The translations under genes were made by a program, and so were the position numbers. A stretch of DNA of 54,753 nucleotides from Pseudomonadota bacterium (lineage in GTDB: Bacteria; Pseudomonadota; Alphaproteobacteria; Rhodobacterales; Rhodobacteraceae). This document shows positions 1-7,894 of this stretch, piece by piece. The DNA lies in NCBI GenBank assembly GCA_021845805.1, contig JAJZVD010000018.1, forward strand, positions 1 through 54,753, in the 5' to 3' direction. The notes under the pieces were generated by a model. It made no database searches. It saw nothing but the letters and a program-made list of their open reading frames with translations, and had not been told where the DNA came from. The first letter of the stretch is position 1. Each line of letters begins with the position of its first letter.

Positions 1-801
1 CTCCTTCTGGTCGATGGTGATGTTCAGATCGATGGGCGACATGTAGCGGGCGTCCATCGACGTCTCCACATAGGCCGTGATCCCGTCATAGGCCGTCATG
101 TAGTCGTGGTCGTCGCCCGACATGATCACGTCGAAGGCGTGGCTGGCCATCATCTCGAAATCCTGGCTGTGCGGCGCCTGCACCACCCCCACCACCAGAT
201 CGGCCCCGTCCTTGCGCGCCTGCTTCGCCGCGGCGACCCCGGTCGCAACCGAGGGCAGGAACTTCAGGTCGCCGGGCGAGGACACGCTCGGGGTGTCATC
301 CTCCGACACCGGGATCAGCGCGATCTTCAGCCCGGCAATCTCTTTCCACATCACGCCCTGAAGCCCCGGCAGGGCCGAGCCGTCGGCCTGGGTGATGCTG
401 ATCGTGGCCCAGGGGTATTTCGACTTCGACACCTTGTCGAAGAAATTCTCCTTGCCGAAATCGAATTCGTGGTTGCCCGGCACCGCGATGTCGAAGGGCA
501 CCAGATTGGTCAGGTCGATCGTGTTCTGCCCCTTGTCCAGCCCCGACAAGAGCGAGGGCGACAGCATGTCCCCATCGAAGACATACAGGAAATTCGGGTT
601 GGCGGCCTTTTCGGCGCGGGCCAGCGCGTTCAGGCGGGCAAAGCCGCCGCGGTCCTTGCCGGCATCGAAGTTGTAAAGGTCGCCGACGCCGAGGATGGTC
701 AGCTTCACCTGGTCGGCTGCCTGCGCGGCGCCGACGGTCAGGCACGCGGCAGCCACGGCCCCGGCAAGGGCGGCGGCAAGCGGGCGGGCAGGTCTGGTCA
801 T
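1..801 (-). CDS. Metallophosphoesterase / 5'-nucleotidase-like periplasmic protein (3' part outside window)
   Basis: The gene runs off the left edge; 267 N-terminal codons are visible. A Sec signal peptide covers about residues 1-28 (ending GAAQA). It is followed by a calcineurin-like metallophosphatase domain: a divergent first metal site (GVGDLYNF), FDGD, then GNHEFDFG, which is the catalytic Asn-His signature of UshA/NadN-type 5'-nucleotidases. The late metal-site motif reads SGDDHDY where the family usually has a GHDH-type sequence, and the first histidine motif (DxH) is replaced by GD-L. Expected role is periplasmic hydrolysis of nucleotides or other phosphate esters, and many family members continue into a C-terminal 5'-nucleotidase domain that would lie outside the window. 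The start is the ATG just before the signal peptide. Substrate cannot be told from this part. Confidence 0.8.
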   Translation of the reverse strand, partial: MTRPARPLAAALAGAVAAACLTVGAAQAADQVKLTILGVGDLYNFDAGKDRGGFARLNALARAEKAANPNFLYVFDGDMLSPSLLSGLDKGQNTIDLTNLVPFDIAVPGNHEFDFGKENFFDKVSKSKYPWATISITQADGSALPGLQGVMWKEIAGLKIALIPVSEDDTPSVSSPGDLKFLPSVATGVAAAKQARKDGADLVVGVVQAPHSQDFEMMASHAFDVIMSGDDHDYMTAYDGITAYVETSMDARYMSPIDLNITIDQKE

Positions 802-947
802 GCGGGGTCTCCCTTTCTGGATGGCGCGACATTGCGGATACCGCGCGCCGCTGTCAAAGGCTTCACGCGCGCAACCTGTCGTGCGGCCATGACGTCCGCG
901 TGACACCGCCCATTGACCAGGCGGGCGGCATTGGGCATGACGCCCAC

Positions 948-1286
948 ATGCTCATCTTCAAGATCTTCCGCCGCACCGAATGGAACGCGTTCCGCGACGC
1001 GGGCGTGACCGCGGGCGCGCCCGTCGACCTGGCCGACGGGTTCATCCATTTCTCCACCGCCGCCCAGGTGGCCGAGACGGCCGCCAGGCACTTCGCCACA
1101 GAAAGCGACCTGGTGCTGGTGGCCGTGCGGCCCGAGCCGCTGGGTGCCGCGCTGAAATGGGAACCCTCGCGCGGGGGGGCGCTCTTCCCGCATCTCTACC
1201 GCCCGCTGCGGCTGCACGAGGTGGTCTGGGACAAGTCGCTGCCGCTGGGCGCCACCGGCCACATCTTCCCCGAAGGCATGTTGTGA
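948..1286 (+). CDS. DUF952 family protein
   Basis: A 112-residue soluble protein. It opens [15 protein letters not shown] and carries the DUF952 hallmark (D)[10 protein letters not shown] at about residues 30-40, a central [12 protein letters not shown] strand and a C-terminal HLYRPL segment. Function of the family is not established; the fold is thought to resemble small enzyme domains. I took the ATG at 948 rather than the upstream in-frame ATG at 900, because family members begin at this methionine. Its TGA overlaps the GTG start of pyrD, so the two genes are very likely translationally coupled and co-transcribed. Confidence 0.8.
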   Translation: MLIFKIFRRTEWNAFRDAGVTAGAPVDLADGFIHFSTAAQVAETAARHFATESDLVLVAVRPEPLGAALKWEPSRGGALFPHLYRPLRLHEVVWDKSLPLGATGHIFPEGML

Positions 1287-2341
1287 ACCCGGTCGAACGC
1301 CTCGGACTGGCGGCGCTGCACCGGCTCGACCCCGAGCGGGCGCATGGCCTGGCGCTTGCGGCGCTGCAACGCGGGCTGGTGCCGCTGCCGGGCCCCGTCA
1401 CCTCGCCCCGGCTTGCCACCACGCTTGCGGGGCTGGCGCTGCCCAACCCCGTCGGGCTCGCCGCGGGCTTCGACAAGAACGCCGTGGCGCTTGCGGCGCT
1501 GGCGCGCGCGGGCTTCGGCTTTCTCGAGGTGGGCGCCGCCACCCCGCGCCCGCAGCCCGGCAACCCCAGGCCCCGGCTCTTCCGGCTGACCGAAGACCGC
1601 GCCGCCATCAACCGCTTCGGCTTCAACAACGACGGGGCCGAGGCGATCGCTGCCCGCCTCGCCGCCCGCCCGCGCGATGCGGTGATCGGGCTGAACCTCG
1701 GCGCCAACAAGGACAGCACCGACCGCGCCGCCGATTTCGCGGCCGTCCTGCGGCGCTGCGGCCCGCTGGTCGATTTCGCCACGGTCAACGTCTCGTCGCC
1801 CAACACGGAGCGCCTGCGCGACCTGCAGGGCAAGGCCGCGCTCGCCGCCCTTCTGGCCGGCGTGATGGAGTCGCGCGCCGCCCTGCCCCGGCCGGTCCCG
1901 GTGTTCCTCAAGATCGCCCCCGATCTCGATGCCGCAGGGCTCGAGGACGTGGCCGAAGTGGCGCTGTCATCCGGGATCGACGCGGTGATCGCGACCAACA
2001 CCACGCTCGCCCGCGACGGCCTGAAAAGCGCGCATCGGGGCGAAGCGGGCGGCCTCTCCGGCGCGCCGCTGTTCGAACGGTCCACCCGCACGCTGGCTCG
2101 CCTGTCGCAGTTGACGGCGGGCAGGCTGCCGCTGGTCGGTGTCGGCGGCATCGGGTCCGCCGAGGACGCCTATGCCAAGATCCGCGCTGGCGCGACCGCG
2201 GTGCAGCTTTACACCGCACTGGTGTTCGAGGGCATCGGCCTGGCCGCACGGATCGCGCGCGGGCTCGACAAACTGGTTGCGCGCGACGGCTACCGCAGCC
2301 TGTCCGAGGCGGTGGGCAGCGGCCGGTCAAGCTGGCTCTGA
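1283..2341 (+). CDS. pyrD: Dihydroorotate dehydrogenase (quinone), class 2
   Basis: A 352-residue enzyme that oxidises dihydroorotate to orotate at the membrane, passing electrons to ubiquinone (fourth step of pyrimidine synthesis). The N-terminal helical segment typical of class 2 enzymes is present (residues 1-45), followed by the FMN-binding TIM barrel. Visible motifs are [10 protein letters not shown] (about 58-67), [15 protein letters not shown], and NVSSPNT with the catalytic serine at about residue 172, as in class 2 enzymes. The C-terminal phosphate-binding part reads VGVGGIGS. The GTG start overlaps the DUF952 stop, and no other start keeps the N-terminal helix. The gene is followed by a large inverted repeat that probably ends transcription. 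Confidence 0.96.
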   Translation: MNPVERLGLAALHRLDPERAHGLALAALQRGLVPLPGPVTSPRLATTLAGLALPNPVGLAAGFDKNAVALAALARAGFGFLEVGAATPRPQPGNPRPRLFRLTEDRAAINRFGFNNDGAEAIAARLAARPRDAVIGLNLGANKDSTDRAADFAAVLRRCGPLVDFATVNVSSPNTERLRDLQGKAALAALLAGVMESRAALPRPVPVFLKIAPDLDAAGLEDVAEVALSSGIDAVIATNTTLARDGLKSAHRGEAGGLSGAPLFERSTRTLARLSQLTAGRLPLVGVGGIGSAEDAYAKIRAGATAVQLYTALVFEGIGLAARIARGLDKLVARDGYRSLSEAVGSGRSSWL

Positions 2342-2353
2342 GCCCGCACCGGT

Positions 2354-2466
2354 CATTTTCTGTCCGCAAATATCCTGGAGGCACGGGGGCAACGCCCCCG
2401 CCGCTCCGTTCGTGACCGTCCCCGGGGCTCTGCCCCGGACCCCGGGATATTTGCGGACAGAAAATG
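2354..2466. repeat. Long inverted repeat with two internal hairpins between convergent genes
   Basis: Positions 2354-2375 and 2445-2466 form a perfect 22-bp inverted repeat (left arm begins CATTTTCTGTCCGC). Between the arms lie two further perfect 7-bp hairpins: 2384-2390 with 2394-2400 (CGGGGGC/GCCCCCG) and 2422-2428 with 2432-2438 (CCGGGGC/GCCCCGG). Each arm carries a short A/T run, so the element can act as a terminator for pyrD (+) and for the MATE gene (-). A second, partial copy of the arm lies at 18052. This looks like a dispersed intergenic repeat of the REP/MITE kind that is used as a bidirectional terminator. Confidence 0.8.
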
Positions 2467-2478
2467 ACGAGGCGACGC

Positions 2479-3789
2479 TCAGGCGGCGCGGCGTTCCACC
2501 TGCAGGTAGAAGGCCGCCATGGTCAGCCCGCGGAGCGCGTTCAGCACCATCAGCGCGGCCCAGAGCCCGTCATTGCCCATCGCGGGCGGCAGGATCAGCA
2601 GGGCCGCGACATAGCCCGCAACCGAGATCGCCATCGCCTTCAACATCTCGCGCGTCATGGTGGCGCCGATGAAGATGCCGTCGAACATCCAGCTTGCCAC
2701 CCCCACCAGCGGCGCCGCCACCACCCAGGGCAGGGCGCCGCGCGCGGTCTCGCGCACCGCGGGATCGGTGGCCATCAGGTCGATCAGATGGGGCCCGAGC
2801 ACCGCGAACCCCGCCGACAGCGCGACCGCGCCGCCCGCGCCCCATTGCCCGGTCAGGATCGCCGCGCGGCGCAGGACGCCGGGCGCGCGCGCGCCGACCG
2901 CCTGGCCAACGAGCGATTCAGCCGCGAAGGCGAAGCCGTCGAGCGCGAAGGCGGTGATCTGGAGAAACTGCAGCAGCACCTGGTTGGCGGCCAGGACCCG
3001 GTCGCCGTAACCCGCGCCAAGGAAGGTGAAGGCGGTGAACGCGGCCTGCAGGAGCACGGTGCGCAGCATGATGTCGATATTGACCCGGACCATCCGCGCC
3101 AGCGGCGCGCGGGCCAGAAGGCGCGCGCGGTCGGCCCAGGCCCCGCCCGCGAAGGCGCCGCGGCAGAGCCAGAGCCCGAGGGCGAGCCCCGTCCATTCGG
3201 CCGTCAGCGTGGCCGTGGCCACCCCGCGCACGCCCCAGCCGAGGCCCAGCACGAACCACAGGTCGAGCACGATGTTGAGCCCGTTCATCCAGAGCTGGAG
3301 CGCCAGGACACCGCGGGTGCGTTCCGTCGCGATCAGCCAGCCGGTGACGGCATAAAGCGATATGGTGGCCGGCGCCCCGAAGACCCGCAGGCCCAGGTAC
3401 TGGCGGGCAAGGTGTTCCACCTCGGGCGAGGCCGGGGCAAGGCGGAACGCCGCCCAGAAGAGCGGCTCTCTGAGCAGGATCGCGGCCAGCCCGGCGGCCA
3501 GCCCGATCAGGAGCGCGCGCTCGAGGACCGCGCCCACCTCGGCCCTGTCGCCCGCGCCACGTGCCTGGGCGACCATGCCCGAGGTGCCCATGCGCAGAAA
3601 GCCGAAGATCCAGTAGATCGAGGCCAGCACGACCGAGCCCACGCCGACCGCGCCGATCGGTGCGGCCTGCCCGAGCTGGCCCACCACGCCGGTATCGACC
3701 GCACCCAGAAGCGGCACGGTGGCGTTCGACAGCACGATGGGCAGCGCGATGGCCAGCACGCGCCGGTGGGTCAGGCGGATGTCACTCAT
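2479..3789 (-). CDS. MATE family efflux transporter (DinF-like)
   Basis: A 436-residue inner-membrane antiporter with the twelve hydrophobic segments expected of the multidrug and toxin extrusion family. The first helix carries ALPIVLSNATVPLLGAVDTGVVG, close to the DinF-subfamily P-x-x-D-T signature. The second half repeats the pattern around VNIDIMLRT and LAANQVLLQFLQ. Family members exchange cationic drugs or metabolites for Na+ or H+. The gene is last in an operon with two hotdog thioesterases: its ATG lies 8 nt inside the end of the preceding gene. The substrate is unknown; the operon context hints at an acid released from a CoA thioester, which is inference only. Confidence 0.88.
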   Translation of the reverse strand: MSDIRLTHRRVLAIALPIVLSNATVPLLGAVDTGVVGQLGQAAPIGAVGVGSVVLASIYWIFGFLRMGTSGMVAQARGAGDRAEVGAVLERALLIGLAAGLAAILLREPLFWAAFRLAPASPEVEHLARQYLGLRVFGAPATISLYAVTGWLIATERTRGVLALQLWMNGLNIVLDLWFVLGLGWGVRGVATATLTAEWTGLALGLWLCRGAFAGGAWADRARLLARAPLARMVRVNIDIMLRTVLLQAAFTAFTFLGAGYGDRVLAANQVLLQFLQITAFALDGFAFAAESLVGQAVGARAPGVLRRAAILTGQWGAGGAVALSAGFAVLGPHLIDLMATDPAVRETARGALPWVVAAPLVGVASWMFDGIFIGATMTREMLKAMAISVAGYVAALLILPPAMGNDGLWAALMVLNALRGLTMAAFYLQVERRAA

Positions 3790-4291
3790 CCGGGTCCGGC
3801 ATCAGGAAATGGCCCGTCGCCTGCGCGAAGAGGCGGCTGCGGTTGTCCTGCCAGGCCTCGACATGCACCGAGGCATAGCGGCGGCCCAAGCGGTTGATCC
3901 GCGCCCGCGCATAGGCATCGCGCGGCAGACCCGAGCGCAGGTAATCCACCGTGAAGTCGATGGTCTTGGGCAGCCGCGGAAGGTGGGTCGGGTGCAGGGT
4001 CGTGGGGTCGAGCCGCCCGGCCTCCATCTCTTCCCAGAGGCTGGCCCAGGCAAGTTCGATGATCGCCGTGATCTCGAGGAAGGCGGCGGTGCAGCCGCCG
4101 TGCAGCGCGGGCAGCAGCGGATTGCCGATCACCTTGTCGGAAAACGGCAGCACCGCCGTCAGCTCGTCGCCGCGCCTGTCGAACTCGACGCCAAGGAACT
4201 GGATGTAGGGCACCCCGTTCACCAGCGCGCGCAGCGCCGCGTCACGCCGCTGCTTGACCACCTGCACGGATTCGGGCTTTGGCCGGGTCAT
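3782..4291 (-). CDS. Hotdog-fold thioesterase (PaaI/4HBT-like)
   Basis: A 169-residue protein with the hotdog signature LPALHGGCTAAFLEITA (about residues 59-75), where the HGG turn and the following helix place the acyl-CoA thioester. The strand VDYLRSGLPRDAYARA matches the later part of the 4HBT fold. It is longer than the typical 140 residues because of an insert after the central helix (WEEMEAGRLDPTTLHPTHLP). Likely role is hydrolysis of a CoA thioester in the cytoplasm. Start at 4291 gives an ATGA overlap with the upstream thioesterase gene, so the two are translationally coupled. Two different thioesterases side by side suggest heteromeric or successive action, which I infer. Confidence 0.82.
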   Translation of the reverse strand: MTRPKPESVQVVKQRRDAALRALVNGVPYIQFLGVEFDRRGDELTAVLPFSDKVIGNPLLPALHGGCTAAFLEITAIIELAWASLWEEMEAGRLDPTTLHPTHLPRLPKTIDFTVDYLRSGLPRDAYARARINRLGRRYASVHVEAWQDNRSRLFAQATGHFLMPDPDE

Positions 4292-4713
4292 GTCGCGCGT
4301 TCCACGGTAAAGGCACCGGCGGCGCTGGCCACGGGGCGGCTGTCGTCGTCGTCGACGGCCGTCGCGCGCACGAAGGCCACCGCCCGGGTGATCTGGTAGC
4401 ATTCGGCGCGGGTGCGGATGCGCTGGCCCGGCGTGGCCGGACGCATGTAGTCGATCCTGAGGTCGATCGTCGCCGTCCCGGCCACGCCGGACGGGTGGTT
4501 CAGGACCGCCGTGCCACAGCAGGTGTCCATCAGCGCGAAGACCGCGCCGCCGTGGATCACCCGCGTCGCCGGGTCACCCACGAAGCGCTCGTCATAGGGC
4601 ATCGAGAGTTCCGCCACACCATCGCCCACCGCATCGAGCCGCATGCCCAGCGCGCGGGCATGGGGGATCGCCTCGATGAACTGCCGGGCATTGCGGCTGC
4701 GGGTGTCGGACAT
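4288..4713 (-). CDS. PaaI family thioesterase
   Basis: A 141-residue hotdog thioesterase with the standard signature VIHGGAVFALMDTCCG (about residues 53-68) and the conserved strand IDLRIDYMRPA. PaaI-type enzymes release CoA from aryl- or acyl-CoA. It is the first gene of a three-gene operon (thioesterase, thioesterase, MATE exporter) and is divergent from a MerR-type regulator. A perfect 12-bp palindrome lies 30-41 nt upstream of its start. Start and length agree with the family. Confidence 0.87.
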   Translation of the reverse strand: MSDTRSRNARQFIEAIPHARALGMRLDAVGDGVAELSMPYDERFVGDPATRVIHGGAVFALMDTCCGTAVLNHPSGVAGTATIDLRIDYMRPATPGQRIRTRAECYQITRAVAFVRATAVDDDDSRPVASAAGAFTVERAT

Positions 4714-4742
4714 GGGCGCGCTCCTTCCCGCTCGTTATTCGC

Positions 4743-4754
4743 CCTTGCGCAAGG
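4743..4754. promoter_or_regulatory. Palindromic candidate operator for the MerR-type regulator
   Basis: CCTTGCGCAAGG is a perfect 12-bp palindrome in the 114-bp gap between the divergent thioesterase operon and the merR-type gene. MerR-family proteins bind such dyads between promoter elements. I could not place the -35 and -10 boxes with certainty in this GC-rich region, so the promoter overlap is not shown. Confidence 0.4.
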
Positions 4755-4827
4755 CGCCGCAACCCCCTTCGCGTTCCGCTTGCGCCCCCCGCCCGCAACC
4801 GTCTAGGCTTCGCGCGGGAGGGGTGCA

Positions 4828-5202
4828 ATGACCGACAGCCGTATCAGTTTCAAGGAGATGTGTGTCCGTTTCGACGTGACGCCGCGCACCCTTCGCTATT
4901 ACGAGTACATTGAGCTTCTGGCCCCGCAGAAGGAAGGCCGCGCCCGGTTCTACGGCGCGCGCGAGATCGCACGGATGACGCTGATCCTGCGCGGCCGCCG
5001 CTTCGGCTTCAGTCTCGAGGAGATCCGCCAATGGCTGGAGCTTTATGGGAAGAAGGGCACCCGCAGCCAGCTTGAAGCGTGGATCGAGCTGGCCGACCGC
5101 CAGTTGCAGGTGCTTGACGGCCAGAAGGCCGAGCTGGAGGCCACGATATCCGACCTGCGCGCCCTGCGCGACCAGACGCGGGAGGCGCTGGCGGCACGTT
5201 AG
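4828..5202 (+). CDS. MerR family transcriptional regulator
   Basis: A 124-residue regulator. The winged HTH occupies residues 6-75: FDVTPRTLRYYEYIELL (HTH), RARFYGAREIARM (wing and second helix pair), RGRRFGFSLEEIRQWLELY. A dimerising coiled coil follows (WIELADRQLQVLDGQKAELEATISDLRALRDQ). There is no C-terminal ligand domain and no metal-binding cysteine pattern, so it is not a classic metal sensor. Close relatives in Rhodobacterales usually sit near acyl-CoA or fatty-acid genes, which fits the divergent thioesterase operon. A good ribosome-binding site (GGGAGGGG) precedes the ATG. Confidence 0.88.
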   Translation: MTDSRISFKEMCVRFDVTPRTLRYYEYIELLAPQKEGRARFYGAREIARMTLILRGRRFGFSLEEIRQWLELYGKKGTRSQLEAWIELADRQLQVLDGQKAELEATISDLRALRDQTREALAAR

Positions 5203-5215
5203 CCGCCGGGGCCGG

Positions 5216-6004
5216 TCACTCGCCGCGGATCACCTTGGTGAGGGGGGCGAACATCTCGGCGTTGGCGGCAATGACCGCGCCCTTTTCCAGGATGTCGTCG
5301 CCCTCGCGCACCGGGCCGACCAGGCCGCCCGCCTCGCGCACCAGCAGGATGCCCGCGGCCATGTCCCAGACGTTCAGGCGGCGTTCCCAGAACCCGTCGT
5401 AGCGGCCCGCGGCCACATAGGCGAGGTCGAGCGCCGCAGCACCCCAGCGCCGCACACCGGCGCATGCGGGCATCAGGCGGCCCAGATCCTGCAACGTCGC
5501 GGGCAGGGTCGATCGCCCGCCGAAGGGAATGCCGGTGGCGAAGATGCAGTCGATCATGCGGCTGCGGCCCGACACGCGGATGCGGCTTTCGTTCATCCAC
5601 GCGCCGGCGCCCTTCTCGGCCACGAACATCTCGTCCTTGGCGGCGTCGAACACCACGCCCGCGACGATGTCACCCTTGTGCTCCAGCGCGATCGAGACCG
5701 CCCAATGCGGCAGGCCGTGCAGGAAGTTGGTGGTGCCGTCGAGCGGGTCCACGATCCAGCGCCGGGTCGGGTCCTCGCCCTCGACGGGGTCGCTTTCCTC
5801 GCCGACCCAGCCGTAGGAGGGGCGCGCCGCCGTCAGTTCCTCGCGGATGATCCGTTCCGCGGCCAGATCGGCGCGCGACACGAAATCACCCGGCCCTTTG
5901 GACGAGACCTGAAGGTTTTCCACCTCGCGGAAGTCCTTCACGAGGCTGCGGCCAGCCTTGCGGGCAGCCTTGATCATCAGGTTGAGGTTCGCGCTGCCTT
6001 GCAT
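5216..6004 (-). CDS. suhB: Inositol monophosphatase family protein
   Basis: A 262-residue Mg2+-dependent phosphatase. Metal-site motifs are present in order: GEESD (about residues 68-72), IVDPLDGTTNF (84-94) with the catalytic aspartates, and WDMAAGILLVREAGG near the C terminus. It probably dephosphorylates inositol monophosphate or a related sugar phosphate; in E. coli SuhB also acts with Nus factors on rRNA transcription, which cannot be judged here. An upstream in-frame ATG exists at 6016, but the ATG at 6004 has GGAG at proper spacing and gives the family N-terminus MQGSANLN, so I chose it. The gene converges on the MerR gene with a 13-nt gap. Confidence 0.9.
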   Translation of the reverse strand: MQGSANLNLMIKAARKAGRSLVKDFREVENLQVSSKGPGDFVSRADLAAERIIREELTAARPSYGWVGEESDPVEGEDPTRRWIVDPLDGTTNFLHGLPHWAVSIALEHKGDIVAGVVFDAAKDEMFVAEKGAGAWMNESRIRVSGRSRMIDCIFATGIPFGGRSTLPATLQDLGRLMPACAGVRRWGAAALDLAYVAAGRYDGFWERRLNVWDMAAGILLVREAGGLVGPVREGDDILEKGAVIAANAEMFAPLTKVIRGE

Positions 6005-6210
6005 CGGTCGCTCCATCGGCTCAGGCGGGAGCGTATAGGCGCCTTGGCGCGCGAAGAAAAGGGGTCCGCGCCTGTGCGCCGCGGGGTTTCCTTGTCGCCG
6101 GATCAGGCCGCGGCGCGCCGGATTCCCCGGCAGCGACGGGTTTCGGCAAGCCTTCGCCGAAACGGCGGGGCGCGGCGGGCGGGGATCAGCCGGATCCTCC
6201 CGTTTTCGGG

Positions 6211-6270
6211 GGTCACGTCAGGTGTGACCGGGCCTGCCCCTTGTCGTTTTCCGACAGCTTCCGATGTCGG
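6211..6270. promoter_or_regulatory. Two short inverted repeats upstream of the exported-protein gene
   Basis: The 314-bp gap 6005-6318 contains no gene I can support. Within it GGTCAC-N7-GTGACC (6211-6229) and CCGACA-N8-TGTCGG (6251-6270) are two perfect 6-bp dyads, 49-108 nt before the downstream ATG. The first looks like an operator; the second could also form an RNA hairpin in the 5' leader. Their stems are short for GC-rich DNA, so chance is not excluded. Confidence 0.3.
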
Positions 6271-6318
6271 GGGGGCGGCGCACCCTGGCGCCGTGACCGT
6301 GACGAGAGGAGATTGAGA

Positions 6319-6846
6319 ATGCAGCGCAAGATCATGGCTCCCGCCCTCATTGCCGCCATCCTTGCAGGTGGCGCCCCGGCGCTGGCCGCGCCCGCGGCCG
6401 TGTCGAAGGTCGACGTGCATGTGGACCTGAGCACGATGCAGGATCCAGGTGCCGTTGCCCGTTTCGACCATCTCGACCGCGATCTGACCTTGGCGATTTC
6501 GGACCGGCTCGCCCGCGACGGGCGGATCGCCAAGGACGGCATGACGCTCGACATCCGGGTGAAGGCCGTGTCGGTTCCCCCCGCCGGGGCCACCGCCAAC
6601 GGCATGGCCACCCCGGAACTGACCGCGCAGGTGATCGAGATGTCACCCGCGACGCCGCCCGCTTCGATCAACGGGACCGGCACACCCGCGGGCGCGCGGA
6701 AGGCCTATCGGCTGACCGTGACCGCACAGGACGCGCTGGCCACGCCCGACGTGTCGCAGGCCGTGACCGTCCTGCCGCCCAGCGCGCAGGACTATTATGA
6801 GGCCATGGTGACGCATTTCGCCGATTCGGTGGTGAAAAGCCTGTAG
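6319..6846 (+). CDS. Small exported protein of unknown function
   Basis: A 175-residue protein that I do not recognise. Residues 1-23 form a Sec signal peptide (MQRKIMAPALIAAILAGGAPALA, cleavage after ALA). The mature part contains alternating beta-strand-like segments (VSKVDVHVDLS, MTLDIRVKAVSV, AYRLTVTAQDAL) and a proline/threonine-rich middle (SPATPPASINGTGTPAG). The C terminus DYYEAMVTHFADSVVKSL looks amphipathic. It lacks cysteines and a lipobox, so a soluble periplasmic location is likely. RBS GAGGAG precedes the ATG at 6319; the longer frame from 6241 has no signal peptide at its start. It is transcribed alone. Confidence 0.7.
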   Translation: MQRKIMAPALIAAILAGGAPALAAPAAVSKVDVHVDLSTMQDPGAVARFDHLDRDLTLAISDRLARDGRIAKDGMTLDIRVKAVSVPPAGATANGMATPELTAQVIEMSPATPPASINGTGTPAGARKAYRLTVTAQDALATPDVSQAVTVLPPSAQDYYEAMVTHFADSVVKSL

Positions 6847-6897
6847 CCGCCACCGACCGGGCGGCCTGCCGACCCTTACCGCGGCGGGCCGCCCGGA

Positions 6898-7803
6898 CTA
6901 TCCGCGTTGCAGTTTCACCGGCTCTGTCCGCCCGAGACGCAGGAAATGCGCCATGTAGGGCTTGGTCGCATCCTCGGCCCGCGTGGCTGCGTAAAGCCGC
7001 TTCGTCAGACCGTTCGCCGTCACCGGCCGGGTGACGAAATCGGCATTCGTGCGCACCTCGCGCACCACCCAGTCGGGCAGCACGGCCACGCCGCGGTTCG
7101 CCGCCACCAGCAGCAGGATCACCGCCGTCAGTTCCACCTGCCGCACCCCGCGGGGTTCCACCTTCGCCGGCGTAAGCAGTTCGGCGAACACGTCCAGGCG
7201 GCTGCGCTCCATCGGATAGGTAATCAGAAGCTGGTCGCGGAAATCCTCTGCCTCCACGAAGGGCTTCGCTGCCAGCGGGTTCTGCGCCGAGGCCACGAAG
7301 ACCGGCGCATAGTCGAACAGCGGGTGGAAGACGACGCCCGGCAGATCCTCGGGGTCGGAGGAGATCACAAGGTCGACCTCTTCGCGCAGCAACGCGGGCA
7401 GCGCCCCGAAGGCCAGCCCCGGGCGGATGTCCACGTCGACATCGGGCCAACCGCGGCGGAAACCTTCAAGCACTGGAAAGAGCCAGTCGAAGCAGGCGTG
7501 GCATTCAATGGCGATGTGCAGGCGCCCCACCTTTCCTTCGGTCAGCGCGCGGAACTCGGCATCCAGCGCGTCGATCTCGGGCAGCACCCGTTCGGCCACC
7601 CGCAACAGCCGCACCCCGGCGGCCGACAGTTTCAGCGGCTTCGACCGGCGCACGAACAGCTCGACCCCGGCCTGATCCTCCAGCCCCTTGATCTGATGCG
7701 ACAGCGCCGATTGCGTCATGTTCATCATGTCTGCCGCCCGCGCGAGCCCGCCCGCATCATGGATCGCCTTGATCGAGCGGAGGTGGCGCAGTTCCAGATG
7801 CAT
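6898..7803 (-). CDS. metR: LysR family regulator of methionine genes, MetR-type
   Basis: A 301-residue LysR-type regulator with N-terminal winged HTH (residues 3-62; AADMMNMTQSALSHQIKGLEDQAGVELFVR) and a C-terminal periplasmic-binding-like effector domain (from about 90; IAIECHACFDWLFPVLEGFR). The ECHxCFDW and ISSDPEDLPGV segments match MetR, which responds to homocysteine and controls metE, metH and metF. It is divergent from metF with a 91-bp intergenic region, the classic LysR layout. The frame is open upstream to 8013, but the ATG at 7803 begins the conserved MHLELRHLRSIKAI N-terminus. Confidence 0.9.
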   Translation of the reverse strand: MHLELRHLRSIKAIHDAGGLARAADMMNMTQSALSHQIKGLEDQAGVELFVRRSKPLKLSAAGVRLLRVAERVLPEIDALDAEFRALTEGKVGRLHIAIECHACFDWLFPVLEGFRRGWPDVDVDIRPGLAFGALPALLREEVDLVISSDPEDLPGVVFHPLFDYAPVFVASAQNPLAAKPFVEAEDFRDQLLITYPMERSRLDVFAELLTPAKVEPRGVRQVELTAVILLLVAANRGVAVLPDWVVREVRTNADFVTRPVTANGLTKRLYAATRAEDATKPYMAHFLRLGRTEPVKLQRG

Positions 7804-7824
7804 CTTGCTGTCATCCTCATGTTG

Positions 7825-7841
7825 ATCTTGAAGATTATGAA
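7825..7841. promoter_or_regulatory. Candidate MetR-binding region between metR and metF
   Basis: The short AT-rich stretch in the metR-metF gap contains ATCTT-G-AAGAT (7825-7835), a perfect 5+1+5 dyad, overlapping TGAA-N5-TGAA (7829-7841). The enterobacterial MetR consensus is TGAA-N5-TTCA, so the second motif matches one half-site and the spacing but not the inverted orientation. It lies 54-70 nt before the metF ATG. Confidence 0.4.
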
Positions 7842-7894
7842 TTTGTCTCACAACAAAATCGCTGGCACAAGGGGGACAACACAGGAGTTCCGCC

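Noticed and set aside
2354-2466. Insertion sequence with terminal inverted repeats
   Set aside because: There is no transposase and only 69 bp between the arms; target duplications are not evident.
7804-7894. SAM riboswitch upstream of metF
   Set aside because: The gap is only 91 nt, shared with metR, and shows an operator-like dyad but no SAM-II-type pairing I could recognise.
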